DNA of 64,000 nucleotides from an uncultured Siphonobacter sp. (GTDB lineage Bacteria; Bacteroidota; Bacteroidia; Cytophagales; Spirosomataceae): positions 1-64,000 of the forward strand of contig CAJYIW010000022.1 of NCBI GenBank assembly GCA_913775095.1, given 5' to 3'. How positions within the stretch are numbered: the first letter of the stretch is position 1; each line of letters opens with the position of its first letter. The notes under the pieces are model-generated. The model did not search any database and had not been told where the DNA came from. It saw only the letters and a program-made list of their open reading frames with translations. Below, piece after piece: positions 15,577-24,276 of this stretch. Position numbers and translations under genes: made by a program.

Positions 15577-15600
15577 TCGGAAAATGGTGGAAGTGGTTCT

Positions 15601-15608
15601 CAAACGTA
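15601..15608 (-). promoter_or_regulatory. Putative -7 promoter box of the lipoprotein gene
   Basis: TACGTTTG on the minus strand matches TAnnTTTG and lies 25 bases before ATG 15576. No convincing -33 partner was seen. Confidence 0.4.
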
Positions 15609-15942
15609 TCCTTCCGTTAGATGGTCAGCGGTAGGAAGCAGGAATATAGCTGGTTTTTCCGATTGTCAATGAATTCAGTTTATTGCCTGGGCAAGGCTGT
15701 TCGTTGCAATTCCGTAAGCGATGGGCGTCTGAAATCAGGGCTGTTTCTTTTCCGGCTTGATTAATCGTCGACAAAGGCAGTCGAAACCTTTTCTGAGCTT
15801 CGAGTCCGAGAGCTGATGAAAAAAAGAGGGGAGAGCGGTTAGCCACTGTTCAAACGTTCGTCGAGTAGCAACGGTTGCCCGGAGGAATCACCGAAGATGA
15901 GGTGTGTTACCTACCCCTTTAAAAAGTATAAACCCATCAGGG
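15609..15942. other. Intergenic region with a possible recombinase fragment
   Basis: A minus-strand frame of 73 codons (15625-15846) contains ALGLEAQK, which resembles the SGLGLEAQ block of the recombinase at 6225, including similar DNA around that block (TC-G--T-GGACT-GAAGCTCAGAA). The residues that follow do not clearly continue the match. It may be a decayed resolvase fragment; no intact gene is supported. Confidence 0.3.
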
Positions 15943-16899
15943 TTAGTTGAGGCTGGCCCATTTCTTCGGTTTCATTCCCATGCAGGTTTCAAAAAGTCGC
16001 CCAAAATGACTCAGGTTGGTGAATCCCAGCCGATAACCCGCTTCCGATACTGAAAGACGCTCTTCTTTCAGCAACCGGGCCGCTTCCTGCATTCGCAGAT
16101 GCTGAAAATAGTCATAGATTCCTTTTCCAAACACCTGCTTAAAAAATTTCCGCAGCTTCAATTCGTTCATTCCACTCAGTTTAACGAGTTCGGCACTTGT
16201 TAACGCCCGATCCAGTGAGGCACTCATCGCATTTCTGACGCGATAGATGGCTTCCATTTCTGCCGGGTTCATGGACCGGTAAGGGCTGATCTTGCGGTGC
16301 ACCAGATTTTTGAATAGTTCATAAATCAGATTCAAGGCTTTTAGTTTGTAAAAAGCGTCCGAAAGTAAGCCCTCAGGAGTGGCCATGACCAGTTCATCCA
16401 CCAGTACGGCCATCTCGGGTGACATGAATTCCTCGATCCAGAAGGTGTTTTCCACTTCAAACAGATGGCTAAACTGGGATTCATCCTTGCCCAGAAACTG
16501 TTGCAGGTAACTCATCTCGATGAGTATCGTGATTTGCTTGATAGAGGAGTGGCTGGGAAAACTCACTTCACTGGCTAAACGGGAAGGCGTCATTCGCACA
16601 TGCGGCCTTTCCTGGCGTAAGGGCTGGCCCGTATCGGCGTTCGCTTCTTGTCCACCCTTAAAAATATTCTGAAAGGAAATGAGTAAGCCTTTCTCGATGA
16701 CGGTAATCGGCTGTCTTTTATAGTTGAACCCTTCTTTAGAAATTAACGAACGGATCATCATCATCATTTCCGGCAAAAAGTCAACGATTTTGATCTCCTC
16801 AAACTCCAGTGAGGTCAGTCCGCTTAATTCGCTGGAAGCGGCCACTCCCAGTTTATCGGCCAACTCAAGCATCTGTTGATTCTCATTCAATGGCATCAT
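15943..16899 (-). CDS. AraC-family transcription regulator
   Basis: About 318 residues from ATG 16899 (MMPLNENQQMLELADKLGV); an ATG at 16953 would extend it by 18 residues of poor composition and reach into the control region. The C-terminal AraC helix-turn-helix pair (SAELVKLSGMNELKLRKFFKQVFG, then VSEAGYRLGFTNLSHFGRLFETCMGMKPKKW) is close to that of the regulator at 13908. It is divergent from the flavin monooxygenase at 16991, and the intervening region presumably holds its operator. The inducer is unknown. Confidence 0.85.
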   Translation of the reverse strand: MMPLNENQQMLELADKLGVAASSELSGLTSLEFEEIKIVDFLPEMMMMIRSLISKEGFNYKRQPITVIEKGLLISFQNIFKGGQEANADTGQPLRQERPHVRMTPSRLASEVSFPSHSSIKQITILIEMSYLQQFLGKDESQFSHLFEVENTFWIEEFMSPEMAVLVDELVMATPEGLLSDAFYKLKALNLIYELFKNLVHRKISPYRSMNPAEMEAIYRVRNAMSASLDRALTSAELVKLSGMNELKLRKFFKQVFGKGIYDYFQHLRMQEAARLLKEERLSVSEAGYRLGFTNLSHFGRLFETCMGMKPKKWASLN

Positions 16900-16990
16900 T
16901 TTATGGACTATTTTTACTCGGTTTACCGCTATTTTGATCGTAAACCTACCCATACTTTTGCTAAGTCAATGAACAAAAGGCTTAGCAGTC

Positions 16991-18163
16991 ATGAAAAAAC
17001 GAATCATTATCTCAGGCGGGGGAATCGCCGGTCTTACGGCTGCCCTGCTTCTTCAAAAACAGGGTCACGACGTAACTGTTCTGGAGCGGGCCCAGGCCTT
17101 TACCCGGGCGGGTTATCTGCTCTCACTCAAGAATTTTGGAGTGAGCATTATGGAAGAACTGCATTTGGCTGGCTCCTTACATCAGGCGGCAACGCCTTCC
17201 GAATACATGGACTTTGTGGATGTTCAGGGGAACCTCATCCGGCGGATCAGTTACCGGAAGATGAACGAAGGCATGGATTCCTCCATCACGCTTACCCGCG
17301 GGGAGCTTCACCACAACCTTCATCAGGCCGTAGCGGATAAAATCACGATTCGGATGGCCACGAGTATTGACTCCGTCCGGCAGGAGGCTCATCAGGTAAG
17401 CGTGACGTTAACGACTACTGAAACCCTGGAAGCAGATCTGCTCATCATTGCGGAGGGGCTCCGATCCACTACCCGCCCGTTATGCTTCGCAGACAGTCAG
17501 CTCGAAGATTTCAACGTTTTTTACGTCGGAGGACGGTTAAAGAAAGAGCATCCGTATTCGGTTGGTTCGTTTAAAACCTACATCGGTGTTAATCAGATGC
17601 TTTCGATCTACCCGATCAGCGGGGATGAACTGGCGGTTCAATGCTATCTCTACCAAACCCAGGAGGTTTCCAGTCTACGGCAAAAGGCCCGTCAGCTTTT
17701 AGAGCAAACGTTCCAAAACTATTCCGCAGACGTGCAGACGCTGATGGTTGATCTGATTGAAAGCGGATTAGTCTTTGCGGATAAAATGGGCATGGTCCAG
17801 GCCCCCTGTTTGGTTCAGGGCAGAGTCCTGTTGCTGGGTGATGCAGGTTACTGTCCTACGGCCTTATCAGGTATGGGAGCATCGTTGTCGATTTATGGGG
17901 CAAAGGCTTTGGCTCACTTCATCGCCGACTCCCCTGATGATCTCTCCCAGGCTCTTTTCCGGTACAACGCGGTCATGCAACCCATCGCCAAAAAATTTCA
18001 GGGTAATGCCCGGGCGAATGCCGCTTCCTTTCTGCCTAAAGATGAATCCAGTCTTCAGGCATTCGCTGCTTCTTTCAGAAATGCTTCCGAATCCGAGGCT
18101 CACCGAAGGTTGACCGATCAAATCATACTTACCCCGCAGCAACTCTCTTTTACCCTTAACTAG
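16991..18163 (+). CDS. FAD-dependent monooxygenase (class A)
   Basis: A 390-residue flavoprotein. It begins with IIISGGGIAGLTAALLLQKQGHDVTVLERA, the GxGxxG FAD motif with a following acidic residue, and has the second FAD motif GDAGYCPTALSGMGASLSIYGA near residue 283. The pattern fits PheA/TetX-like hydroxylases acting on aromatic or polyketide compounds. The TetX-type substrate blocks are absent. It starts a two-gene unit with the small membrane protein at 18171 (seven bases apart) and faces the AraC regulator at 15943. The set parallels the TetX-like/AraC pair at 12692-14879. The substrate is unknown. Confidence 0.85.
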   Translation: MKKRIIISGGGIAGLTAALLLQKQGHDVTVLERAQAFTRAGYLLSLKNFGVSIMEELHLAGSLHQAATPSEYMDFVDVQGNLIRRISYRKMNEGMDSSITLTRGELHHNLHQAVADKITIRMATSIDSVRQEAHQVSVTLTTTETLEADLLIIAEGLRSTTRPLCFADSQLEDFNVFYVGGRLKKEHPYSVGSFKTYIGVNQMLSIYPISGDELAVQCYLYQTQEVSSLRQKARQLLEQTFQNYSADVQTLMVDLIESGLVFADKMGMVQAPCLVQGRVLLLGDAGYCPTALSGMGASLSIYGAKALAHFIADSPDDLSQALFRYNAVMQPIAKKFQGNARANAASFLPKDESSLQAFAASFRNASESEAHRRLTDQIILTPQQLSFTLN

Positions 18164-18170
18164 GTACGCC

Positions 18171-18551
18171 ATGAAGCTCAGAAAGATTATTCCTGTGGTC
18201 GGAGGATTTTTTACTATTGCCTTGTTAAGCTCCGTTTTTGCCCGTATTCAGGGGGCGTTTGGACCCTCAGCGAATGACTGGCTGGGGCAGGCCGTCATTC
18301 ATCGTTCAGCCATCCCTTTCGTGGCCCTCAAGCTTTCAGGGCTTTTTCTGAGTTGTAGCCTGGGGGGCATCGTATCTACCCGTCTGGGCGGTACCCGGAA
18401 AGCGAGTCTTCTGGTTGGAGTCATCACCTCCCTGATGATTGGCTGGCTTTGGTTCCACACCGTACATCCCATTGGCTTTTGGATTCTGTTACTGCTGGGA
18501 GTGATCCCTTCTGTCTGGGCAGGCTATAGGATGTCTACCCAAACTTTATGA
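18171..18551 (+). CDS. Small membrane protein, function unknown
   Basis: A 126-residue hydrophobic protein with about four membrane segments (IIPVVGGFFTIALLSSVFA; FVALKLSGLFLSCSLGGIVS; ASLLVGVITSLMIGWLWF; FWILLLLGVIPSVWAGYRM). It is seven bases behind the flavin monooxygenase and very likely co-transcribed with it. No family is recognised. It may be an anchor or an accessory export protein for the monooxygenase pathway, but nothing in the sequence proves that. Confidence 0.6.
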   Translation: MKLRKIIPVVGGFFTIALLSSVFARIQGAFGPSANDWLGQAVIHRSAIPFVALKLSGLFLSCSLGGIVSTRLGGTRKASLLVGVITSLMIGWLWFHTVHPIGFWILLLLGVIPSVWAGYRMSTQTL

Positions 18552-19347
18552 CTTACTCCAGTGACGATCTTAATCCAAAAGTAGCCCTGGTTCATGAAAG
18601 AAGCCGCAAAGACAGCCGCAGAAAAGCTTTGAAATAGGCATAAGAGCGATGGTTTATTACAACCAGATACCTGGCTCCTGTGAGTAGGTACACTTTCCTG
18701 AATAGTAGTCTAAAAAAGACAGGCAAATGAAGCGGAAGTAAAGACCGTCACCTGTGAGCGATTCCTGAATCTGTAGCATACCGTCAGGCTATTTTATTGA
18801 ACAAAGGGATTTATCTCTGATCAGCCCAGACGTAAAGAAGATTCAAACGGATACTATTCACCAAATCAGGAAAAGGGTAGTCGTTTTTGATAGTCAAAGC
18901 CTGAGTCCGTAAAGACGGTTTATAAAGCTGGCTTTGCCTGAGGTATAAAAACTTATGATACTGGAAGAGAATCGGTAATTAGTACCATAAAACCGTGGAT
19001 CTATACTTCATATCCATACAAATGCCCTATACCTTTGGACTTTTGATACCTACGTGAGAAGATAGGTAGCAAGGCCTTTTCATCTTCACTCGTATAAACA
19101 GAAGAGTACTGCAGGGAATTTCCTGCGTTTGTTTTGCACCTGAGAAAACCCTGAGGCTGACTCAAGCCCTAACAGAACGCCTGCACGTGGTTTGTAGCTT
19201 TACCTAATGATGAGGACATACGTTTATCGGCTTGTCGTGGAATGCAGACGCGATTGATGAGCCAGCCACGGCGGAAATTTATTCACGCCATCAGGGTTGT
19301 TTATCGACCGGTCAAGCCCGACTTACGAATTTTCCCAAAGCTGATTT
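18552..19347. other. Long intergenic region, nothing recognised
   Basis: About 800 bases without a credible ORF, remnant, RNA gene or repeat on either strand. It separates the monooxygenase unit from the AraC gene at 19348 and is long for this window, so decayed genes may be hidden beyond recognition. Confidence 0.4.
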
Positions 19348-20232
19348 ATGAAACATTCCTCCGCGTCTGCTACGATCCCGATGATTAATATTCATTCTCT
19401 GGCTGAATACCGACCGGAGGATTTTTTGATTCAGCGGTTCGATGAATACCTTCAGGAACACGAGAATTTACGGCTCCTGCATCGGCATGACTTTTACCAT
19501 CTTATTCTTTTTACGAAGGGATCGGGTAGCCATGCCATTGATTTTGAAGCCTTTTCTGTCCAGCCCTTCCAAATATATTTTATGATACCGGGCCAGGTTC
19601 ATTCCTGGGATTTTATGGGTGAAGTAGAAGGCTACGTGGTAAATTTTTCCAGTGACTTTTTTCAATCCTTTCTTTTACGGCCGGATTACCTGGAAACGTT
19701 CTCATTTTTTAACGGCATTGCCCGCGATAGTGTCATTAATTTGCCCGAGGCCATCCATGAACTCCTGGTCAATCAGTTTGAGCAGCTGCTTTCAAAGCAT
19801 CGGGATGCGTCGCTGCTACGGATCGATCAGTTGAAAGTACTACTGCTGGACCTCTTTTTCTCAGTTGAATCGTATGCGGTGACTAAGGCTACGCTTTCCC
19901 TGACCAATTACAACTACATCATCTTAAAGAATTATCAAAAGCTCATTGATAAAAATTTCCTGACCATGCGTCTTCCCATGGAATACGCCAAACTCCTTTT
20001 TGTAACGCCCAATCATTTAAATGCCCTTTGTAAGGAACATTTAGGAATGCAGGCAGGAGAGCTGATTCGCAATCGGATTTTATTAGAGGCTAAACGCCTG
20101 CTTATTAACTTTGGAATGAATATTTCAGAGATCTCCTATGCTTTAAATTTCAGTGATAATTCTTACTTCACGAAGTTCTTCAAAAAGTACACGAAAACCA
20201 CTCCCGAAGAGTTTCGGAAGCGGAACACCTGA
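19348..20232 (+). CDS. AraC-family transcription regulator
   Basis: A 294-residue regulator with an N-terminal cupin-like sensing domain (HRHDFYHLILFTKGSGSHAIDF, then QIYFMIPGQVHSWDF) and a C-terminal AraC DNA-binding domain (about 195-292: YAKLLFVTPNHLNALCKEHLGM, then ISEISYALNFSDNSYFTKFFKKYTKTTPEEFRKR). It differs from the other AraC proteins in the window and is of the common cupin type. It stands 32 bases before the DUF983 gene and may share its transcript. Target unknown. Confidence 0.88.
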   Translation: MKHSSASATIPMINIHSLAEYRPEDFLIQRFDEYLQEHENLRLLHRHDFYHLILFTKGSGSHAIDFEAFSVQPFQIYFMIPGQVHSWDFMGEVEGYVVNFSSDFFQSFLLRPDYLETFSFFNGIARDSVINLPEAIHELLVNQFEQLLSKHRDASLLRIDQLKVLLLDLFFSVESYAVTKATLSLTNYNYIILKNYQKLIDKNFLTMRLPMEYAKLLFVTPNHLNALCKEHLGMQAGELIRNRILLEAKRLLINFGMNISEISYALNFSDNSYFTKFFKKYTKTTPEEFRKRNT

Positions 20233-20264
20233 CTCTAAAACGCTCATCGATTTATCCAGAGGAT

Positions 20265-20666
20265 ATGAAAAGAAGTCAATTACAAGGGATGATACTGGCT
20301 AAGTGTCCCCACTGCCGGCAGGGTAATATGTTTAAGTATCCCTTTTGGAAATTAAGAAAGTTCGATCAGATGTACACCTTTTGCCCCCACTGCGGACAAA
20401 GGTATGAAAGCGAACCAGGCTTTTTTATTGGAGCTACCTACGTGAGCTATGCCCTGTCAGTCGGGATTGTACTGGCCACCGCTATTGTCCTGTTTAACTT
20501 CTTTGGTGACCCATCCGCTTTCGCGTACATTGGCGTATCCATTGGTCTGATGTTAGCGTTAATGCCCTTTAATTTCAGAATTTCCAGAGTCATCTATATC
20601 TATTTATTTTCTGGAATTGGATACGAAGAGAATCCTCGTATTATTCCCCGGGAGAAAGAAGTTTAA
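20265..20666 (+). CDS. DUF983 zinc-ribbon membrane protein
   Basis: A 133-residue protein with two Cys pairs, KCPHC (Cys14, Cys17) and FCPHC (Cys40, Cys43), which look like a zinc ribbon, followed by GxFFIGATYVSYALS and two membrane segments. This is the DUF983 pattern common in Bacteroidota and alphaproteobacteria; its biochemical role is not known. It ends 22 bases before a strong terminator shared with the convergent lipid hydroxylase gene. Confidence 0.85.
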   Translation: MKRSQLQGMILAKCPHCRQGNMFKYPFWKLRKFDQMYTFCPHCGQRYESEPGFFIGATYVSYALSVGIVLATAIVLFNFFGDPSAFAYIGVSIGLMLALMPFNFRISRVIYIYLFSGIGYEENPRIIPREKEV

Positions 20667-20687
20667 GCTAGTTCCACTTGAAAAGAT

Positions 20688-20719
20688 AAAAGGCACTCCA
20701 TTGAGATGGAGTGCCTTTT
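20688..20719. terminator. Bidirectional terminator between convergent genes
   Basis: AAAAGGCACTCCA (20688-20700) and TGGAGTGCCTTTT (20707-20719) are exact inverted copies with a six-base loop, giving a T-run on each strand. It lies between the DUF983 gene and the leftward gene that ends at 20725. Confidence 0.85.
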
Positions 20720-20724
20720 GCTTG

Positions 20725-21351
20725 CTATCCTTTGGAAGAATACGTTTTGAAAATATAGTCCCACAACGGAGAAGAGACCCCGTAGTTAAGCGTATCATTT
20801 TTATAGTGATGAATGGCGTGATTGATCCACAACCATTTAAACACGTTCCTGGGAGGCTTATAGGCATGCACAATAAAGTGAACAAACAGGTAACCGGCAT
20901 AGCCTGACAGGAAGCCCGGAAAAAAAGCATAAGCCGCTTCTCCTAACCCCATAAAGGTAATACTGAATAAAGCCAAGCCAATCAGTATGGCTAACGCTGG
21001 TGGCATGGCCAGGCGGGTTTGATCTTTTGGGAAATCATGATGGATGCCATGAAAAATATATTGCAGCCGGGACTTCAGGGTCGTCGTGGGTTCCATGTGG
21101 AAAATACCCCGGTGCGTAGCGTATTCCACGAGGGTAAATACAATCAGGCCTGAAACAAGCAATCCCCCAATCATTCCCTTCTGCAAAGCAGTATGGGTAA
21201 AGGCATACCAGCCCAGGCCAGCCGAACTTATTAAATAAATTGAAATCGGTACGGCGATGTGAGTACGGGAGAGAGCCTCCAGTATTGGATTTTTAAAAAG
21301 AGACTGGGTTCCCGAGTGGTTAGAGCGGGGCTTTTCTGCATTCACGGACAT
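20725..21351 (-). CDS. Fatty acid 2-hydroxylase-like membrane di-iron enzyme
   Basis: A 208-residue membrane protein of the fatty acid hydroxylase superfamily with the eight-histidine pattern: HRGIFH, HGIHH, HFIVH and NHAIHHYKN. HGIHHDFPKDQTRLAMPP and YGVSSPLWDYIFKTY are very like the Scs7/FA2H type that adds a 2-hydroxyl group to the fatty acyl chain of sphingolipids. Many Bacteroidota make sphingolipids, so a role in envelope lipid hydroxylation is a reasonable inference. Four membrane segments are evident. A TACTTTTG box lies 48 bases upstream of the ATG. Confidence 0.75.
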   Translation of the reverse strand: MSVNAEKPRSNHSGTQSLFKNPILEALSRTHIAVPISIYLISSAGLGWYAFTHTALQKGMIGGLLVSGLIVFTLVEYATHRGIFHMEPTTTLKSRLQYIFHGIHHDFPKDQTRLAMPPALAILIGLALFSITFMGLGEAAYAFFPGFLSGYAGYLFVHFIVHAYKPPRNVFKWLWINHAIHHYKNDTLNYGVSSPLWDYIFKTYSSKG

Positions 21352-21398
21352 GGCAGGGAGATCATGGGATTACGTTCAGGCGTATGCCTGTATCAGAG

Positions 21399-21406
21399 CA
21401 AAAGTA
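21399..21406 (-). promoter_or_regulatory. Putative -7 promoter box of the lipid hydroxylase gene
   Basis: TACTTTTG on the minus strand matches TAnnTTTG, 48 bases before the ATG at 21351. No clear -33 element was seen. Confidence 0.4.
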
Positions 21407-22069
21407 GGCCATGAAAATAAAGGCGAATGGTACTTACCCGTGATTCAGTGGTAGGCATTCGATTCGTTGGGATACTCTTAAAAAAGAACAGGTAGTTTTA
21501 TGACTGGTTCATTAACTAATGATTCCCGGTCTTTCTACTGCGAAGGATTTCGTGGCTCAGGAGATATATAAAAGTGAAATACCCAATGTTTACGCTGAGT
21601 TTCTACTCGCTTAATCTTATGATATGGCCGGAAGATTGACCTGTGATAAGCTAATCAAAGGATTTTTTACTGGTTAGATGGTTGTTTGTAAAACGCTGTA
21701 AGCATTAAAGAATCAGAAGTCCAATGTATTTCTATAAAACAATTATCAACCATTTAAAATCTGTAGGATTATGTAGATAAGTCCTTTATATTCAGTATTT
21801 ATCTAAACATAAATATAGAAGAGTAACCTTCATCCGCAATTAATAGGCTGGTAAATAACATGTTCAGGTAAGGTTTGGTAAGCAGTAAGATAATGTTCAG
21901 CCCTCTATTCAGTTCTCTCTATTGCTTTCGTATGGGGTCTTATTCTACTACTTTCTTACCGTTGACGCCTCGCTAAACGCCAGCGAAAAAATTGGAGATA
22001 TACATTATCTCAATTAGTAAAATATTGAATTTATACGTTTTAAAGGAGTGGTTATAAAATGTTTCAATT
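21407..22069. other. AT-rich intergenic region, nothing recognised
   Basis: About 660 bases with increasing AT content toward the unknown gene at 22070. No ORF, RNA or repeat was supported. It marks the left edge of an AT-rich patch that runs to about 23010. Confidence 0.4.
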
Positions 22070-22636
22070 TTATTTTTTAACAGGAGGTCCAGAAACGGAT
22101 GGACGAATTAGATAGCCTTGAGATGTTTTAAGTATTCCCTCTTGGTTATACATTAAGCTATTTAACAAACTAAAAATAGACCAATGGTTTTTTTGAGATT
22201 CATTACCTTTAGCTTGACAAGCTGATGACTTTTCCTCTAAAAAAGCGAAAAAAGGAAAAATAAACCAGCAATGATCTCCGGAACGACTATGTTCAGGTAT
22301 TTGCCAATAGTTTTTAGTATCTTTTATATTATTAGTGATTTTTAAAACCAGATCTTTTTGTAGATTACCTGTAAAGGTAATGGTATCGACCTCGCCTTTA
22401 CTATTTACTCTAAACTTGAATTCACCTAATTGTGTTTCACATCCTGGAATAATGTATTTTTCACTCTGAATTGCATATCCAAGAAATGCAGTAAGGGATT
22501 TTGGCTTTGATGCCATCATTTGCTCTCTTACCGAATTGTTAGTCATAAATTTAGGAATCCATTCTTTGTTTTGTGCCAGAACTAAGCTAGAATCGAGTAG
22601 AACTAGGCAGAGTATAGTAGTTATTAATTGTTTCAT
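22070..22636 (-). CDS. Exported protein of unknown function, next to a broken HExxH gene
   Basis: A 188-residue protein with a signal peptide (MKQLITTILCLVLLDSSLVLAQ). Four cysteines (in PGCETQ, DHCWF and SACQAK among others) are compatible with a secreted, possibly disulphide-bonded protein. GEFKFRVNSKGEVDTITFTGNLQKDLVLKI resembles the TonB-C-like/energy-transducing C-terminal strand pattern seen in many small Bacteroidota exported proteins, but no family can be named. The gene is much more AT-rich than the window average and lies 17 bases behind the metallopeptidase remnant, so an immunity or accessory role for that protein is possible (inference). Confidence 0.55.
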   Translation of the reverse strand: MKQLITTILCLVLLDSSLVLAQNKEWIPKFMTNNSVREQMMASKPKSLTAFLGYAIQSEKYIIPGCETQLGEFKFRVNSKGEVDTITFTGNLQKDLVLKITNNIKDTKNYWQIPEHSRSGDHCWFIFPFFAFLEEKSSACQAKGNESQKNHWSIFSLLNSLMYNQEGILKTSQGYLIRPSVSGPPVKK

Positions 22637-22653
22637 GATTGTCCTGTATATAT

Positions 22654-23010
22654 TTAGTTACCAACTGATCCTCTGGAATCGTTATTTCTACCACTAGGGC
22701 TTGTATGATGATAGTTTATAAAATCTACGTTATCTTTCCAATTTTGTGTATGTAAATCATAAGCATGAGTTGACTTTAATCCACCCCATGCTGGGGCGAA
22801 GGCATCCCCAAAGCTCATATTTGGGAAAGCTTGTTTTAAAGCAGTAGCCATAGGAGTTACATACTATTGAGCCATTGTTTGATGTTCTCCATTAGCAAAT
22901 TGAGTGCTAGAAATGATAATATGTAAAAGTTCATGATAAATAGTAGCGGCAATAATTTCTCGTGAAGCATGTTGTAAAAAAACGTTATTTAATGTGATAG
23001 TATGCGAATT
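22654..23010 (-). pseudogene. Broken HExxH metallopeptidase-like gene
   Basis: The minus strand reads ITLNNVFLQHASREIIAATIYHELLHII, with the zinc motif HELLH encoded at 22921-22935. It continues to GEHQTMAQ, meets TAG (22864-22866), then YVTPMATALKQAFP and DAFAPAWGGLKSTHAY, and ends in a stop at 22654. The sequence flows in one frame on both sides of the stop, so this is a nonsense mutation. The order zinc helix, MAxxYVxPM, ALAWGGL-xT-AY is that of the C-terminal metallopeptidase domains found at the end of large Bacteroidota surface or polymorphic-toxin-like proteins. Only this C-terminal part remains; the upstream region is lost. Confidence 0.6.
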
Positions 23011-23304
23011 ATTTGGCCCTCCATGGTAGATACAAGAACAGAAGGCTATTTTTCTGATGTAAAAGTAACGGCTCAGCAGAGGGATTAATGCCAGCCCTGT
23101 AATTTGCTCAGACCAGTAAAGGCTTTGTTTCGAAGTAACCTGCCGAACGGTAAATGGAAATGCATAAAGTCATTTTACAATAGTGGGGACCCAGGGTGAG
23201 TACGTGATTCTCCAGCGTGATTCCCTAATCACATGAGCCGTACAGACAAAATAGTTGAGCCGTAGAAGAAACCCGCTGCTGCTCAGGGGACGGATCTTTG
23301 GGGT
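23011..23304. other. Intergenic region upstream of the aldo/keto reductase
   Basis: About 290 bases marking the right edge of the AT-rich patch. No clear promoter box, ORF or repeat. It presumably carries the promoter of the reductase-AraC unit and the break point of the decayed metallopeptidase gene. Confidence 0.35.
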
Positions 23305-24276
23305 ATGGAAAACAGCACAAAAATTCAACTGGGTCCTCAGGGGCCCCTCGTCTCCAAACTGGGTCTGGGTTGCATGCGAATGTCTTCGATCTGGGGTGGA
23401 GCTACGCCTGACGAAACCGAAAGCATCGCCACCATTCGTGAAGCCTTGGACAGCGGTATCCGTTTTTTAAACACAGGCGATTTCTACGGGGCGGGCCATA
23501 ATGAACTGCTGATCGGTAAAGCCATCAGGGGCAGACGGGACGATGCCTTCATTAGCGTAAAATTCGGAGCCATTTTTCACAAGGGGCGGTGGCTGGGAAT
23601 GGATTTACGTCCCCTGTCCATTAAAAACTTCGTTAATTATTCGTTAACCCGTTTAGGCATTGAAACCATTGACCTTTATCAGCCCAGTCGAATGGACACC
23701 AGTGTACCCGTAGAAGATATCATCGGAACGATCGCTGACCTGATTACTGAAGGAAAGGTACGAAGCATTGGGGTCTCGGAAGTTACGGCTGAGCAGTTGC
23801 GTAAAGCCCAGCAGGTACATCCCATCACGGCCCTGGAGATCGGGTACTCGCTGGCTGACCGTCAAATCGAAAAGGAGCTATTGCCAACGGCTCAGGAATT
23901 AGGCATCGCAGTAGTAGCCTTCGCTAACACGGCAGAAGGATTATTGACGGGAGCGTTGAATGCACCGCTTCCCGAAACGGATTACCGGACTCATTTCTCC
24001 CGTTTTCAGGGTGAAAACTTGGTCCATAATCTGAAAAAAGTTGACGTTTTAAAGCAGATGGCGAGCGACAAAGGTTGTACGCCTTCGCAATTAGCCATTG
24101 CCTGGGTGAAAGAACAGGGAGATTCGATCATGACGCTGGTGAGCATGAGCCGTCGGTCCCGCCTGCCCGAGAACACGAGGGCTCTGAATATTACGTTCAC
24201 CCCGGAAGAAATGCATACCTTAAACACTACTTTTGCGGCTGGTGCCATCCGTGGTGGCACGTATTTGGAACGCTAA
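23305..24276 (+). CDS. Aldo/keto reductase-family protein with altered catalytic residues
   Basis: A 323-residue TIM-barrel protein of the aldo/keto reductase superfamily (GPLVSKLGLGCMRMSSIWGG at the N-terminus, NTGDFYGAGHNELLIGKAI, VRSIGVSEVTAEQLRKA, PSQLAIAWV). The usual catalytic tetrad is Asp-Tyr-Lys-His. Here Tyr61 and Lys86 are present, but the Asp position is Asn56 (NTGDFYG) and the His position is Ser128 (YQPSRMD). NADPH binding looks intact; activity may be changed or confined to particular substrates. The stop codon directly abuts the ATG of the AraC gene, so both are made from one transcript. Confidence 0.8.
   Translation: MENSTKIQLGPQGPLVSKLGLGCMRMSSIWGGATPDETESIATIREALDSGIRFLNTGDFYGAGHNELLIGKAIRGRRDDAFISVKFGAIFHKGRWLGMDLRPLSIKNFVNYSLTRLGIETIDLYQPSRMDTSVPVEDIIGTIADLITEGKVRSIGVSEVTAEQLRKAQQVHPITALEIGYSLADRQIEKELLPTAQELGIAVVAFANTAEGLLTGALNAPLPETDYRTHFSRFQGENLVHNLKKVDVLKQMASDKGCTPSQLAIAWVKEQGDSIMTLVSMSRRSRLPENTRALNITFTPEEMHTLNTTFAAGAIRGGTYLER

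Noticed and set aside
15625-15846. 73-codon minus-strand ORF
   Set aside because: Only the ALGLEAQK block is suggestive; the rest has no match, so it is kept as a possible recombinase trace rather than as a gene.
20604-20930. Long minus-strand ORF over the terminator and lipid hydroxylase
   Set aside because: It runs through a terminator in a wrong frame; the hydroxylase histidine motifs lie in the other frame.
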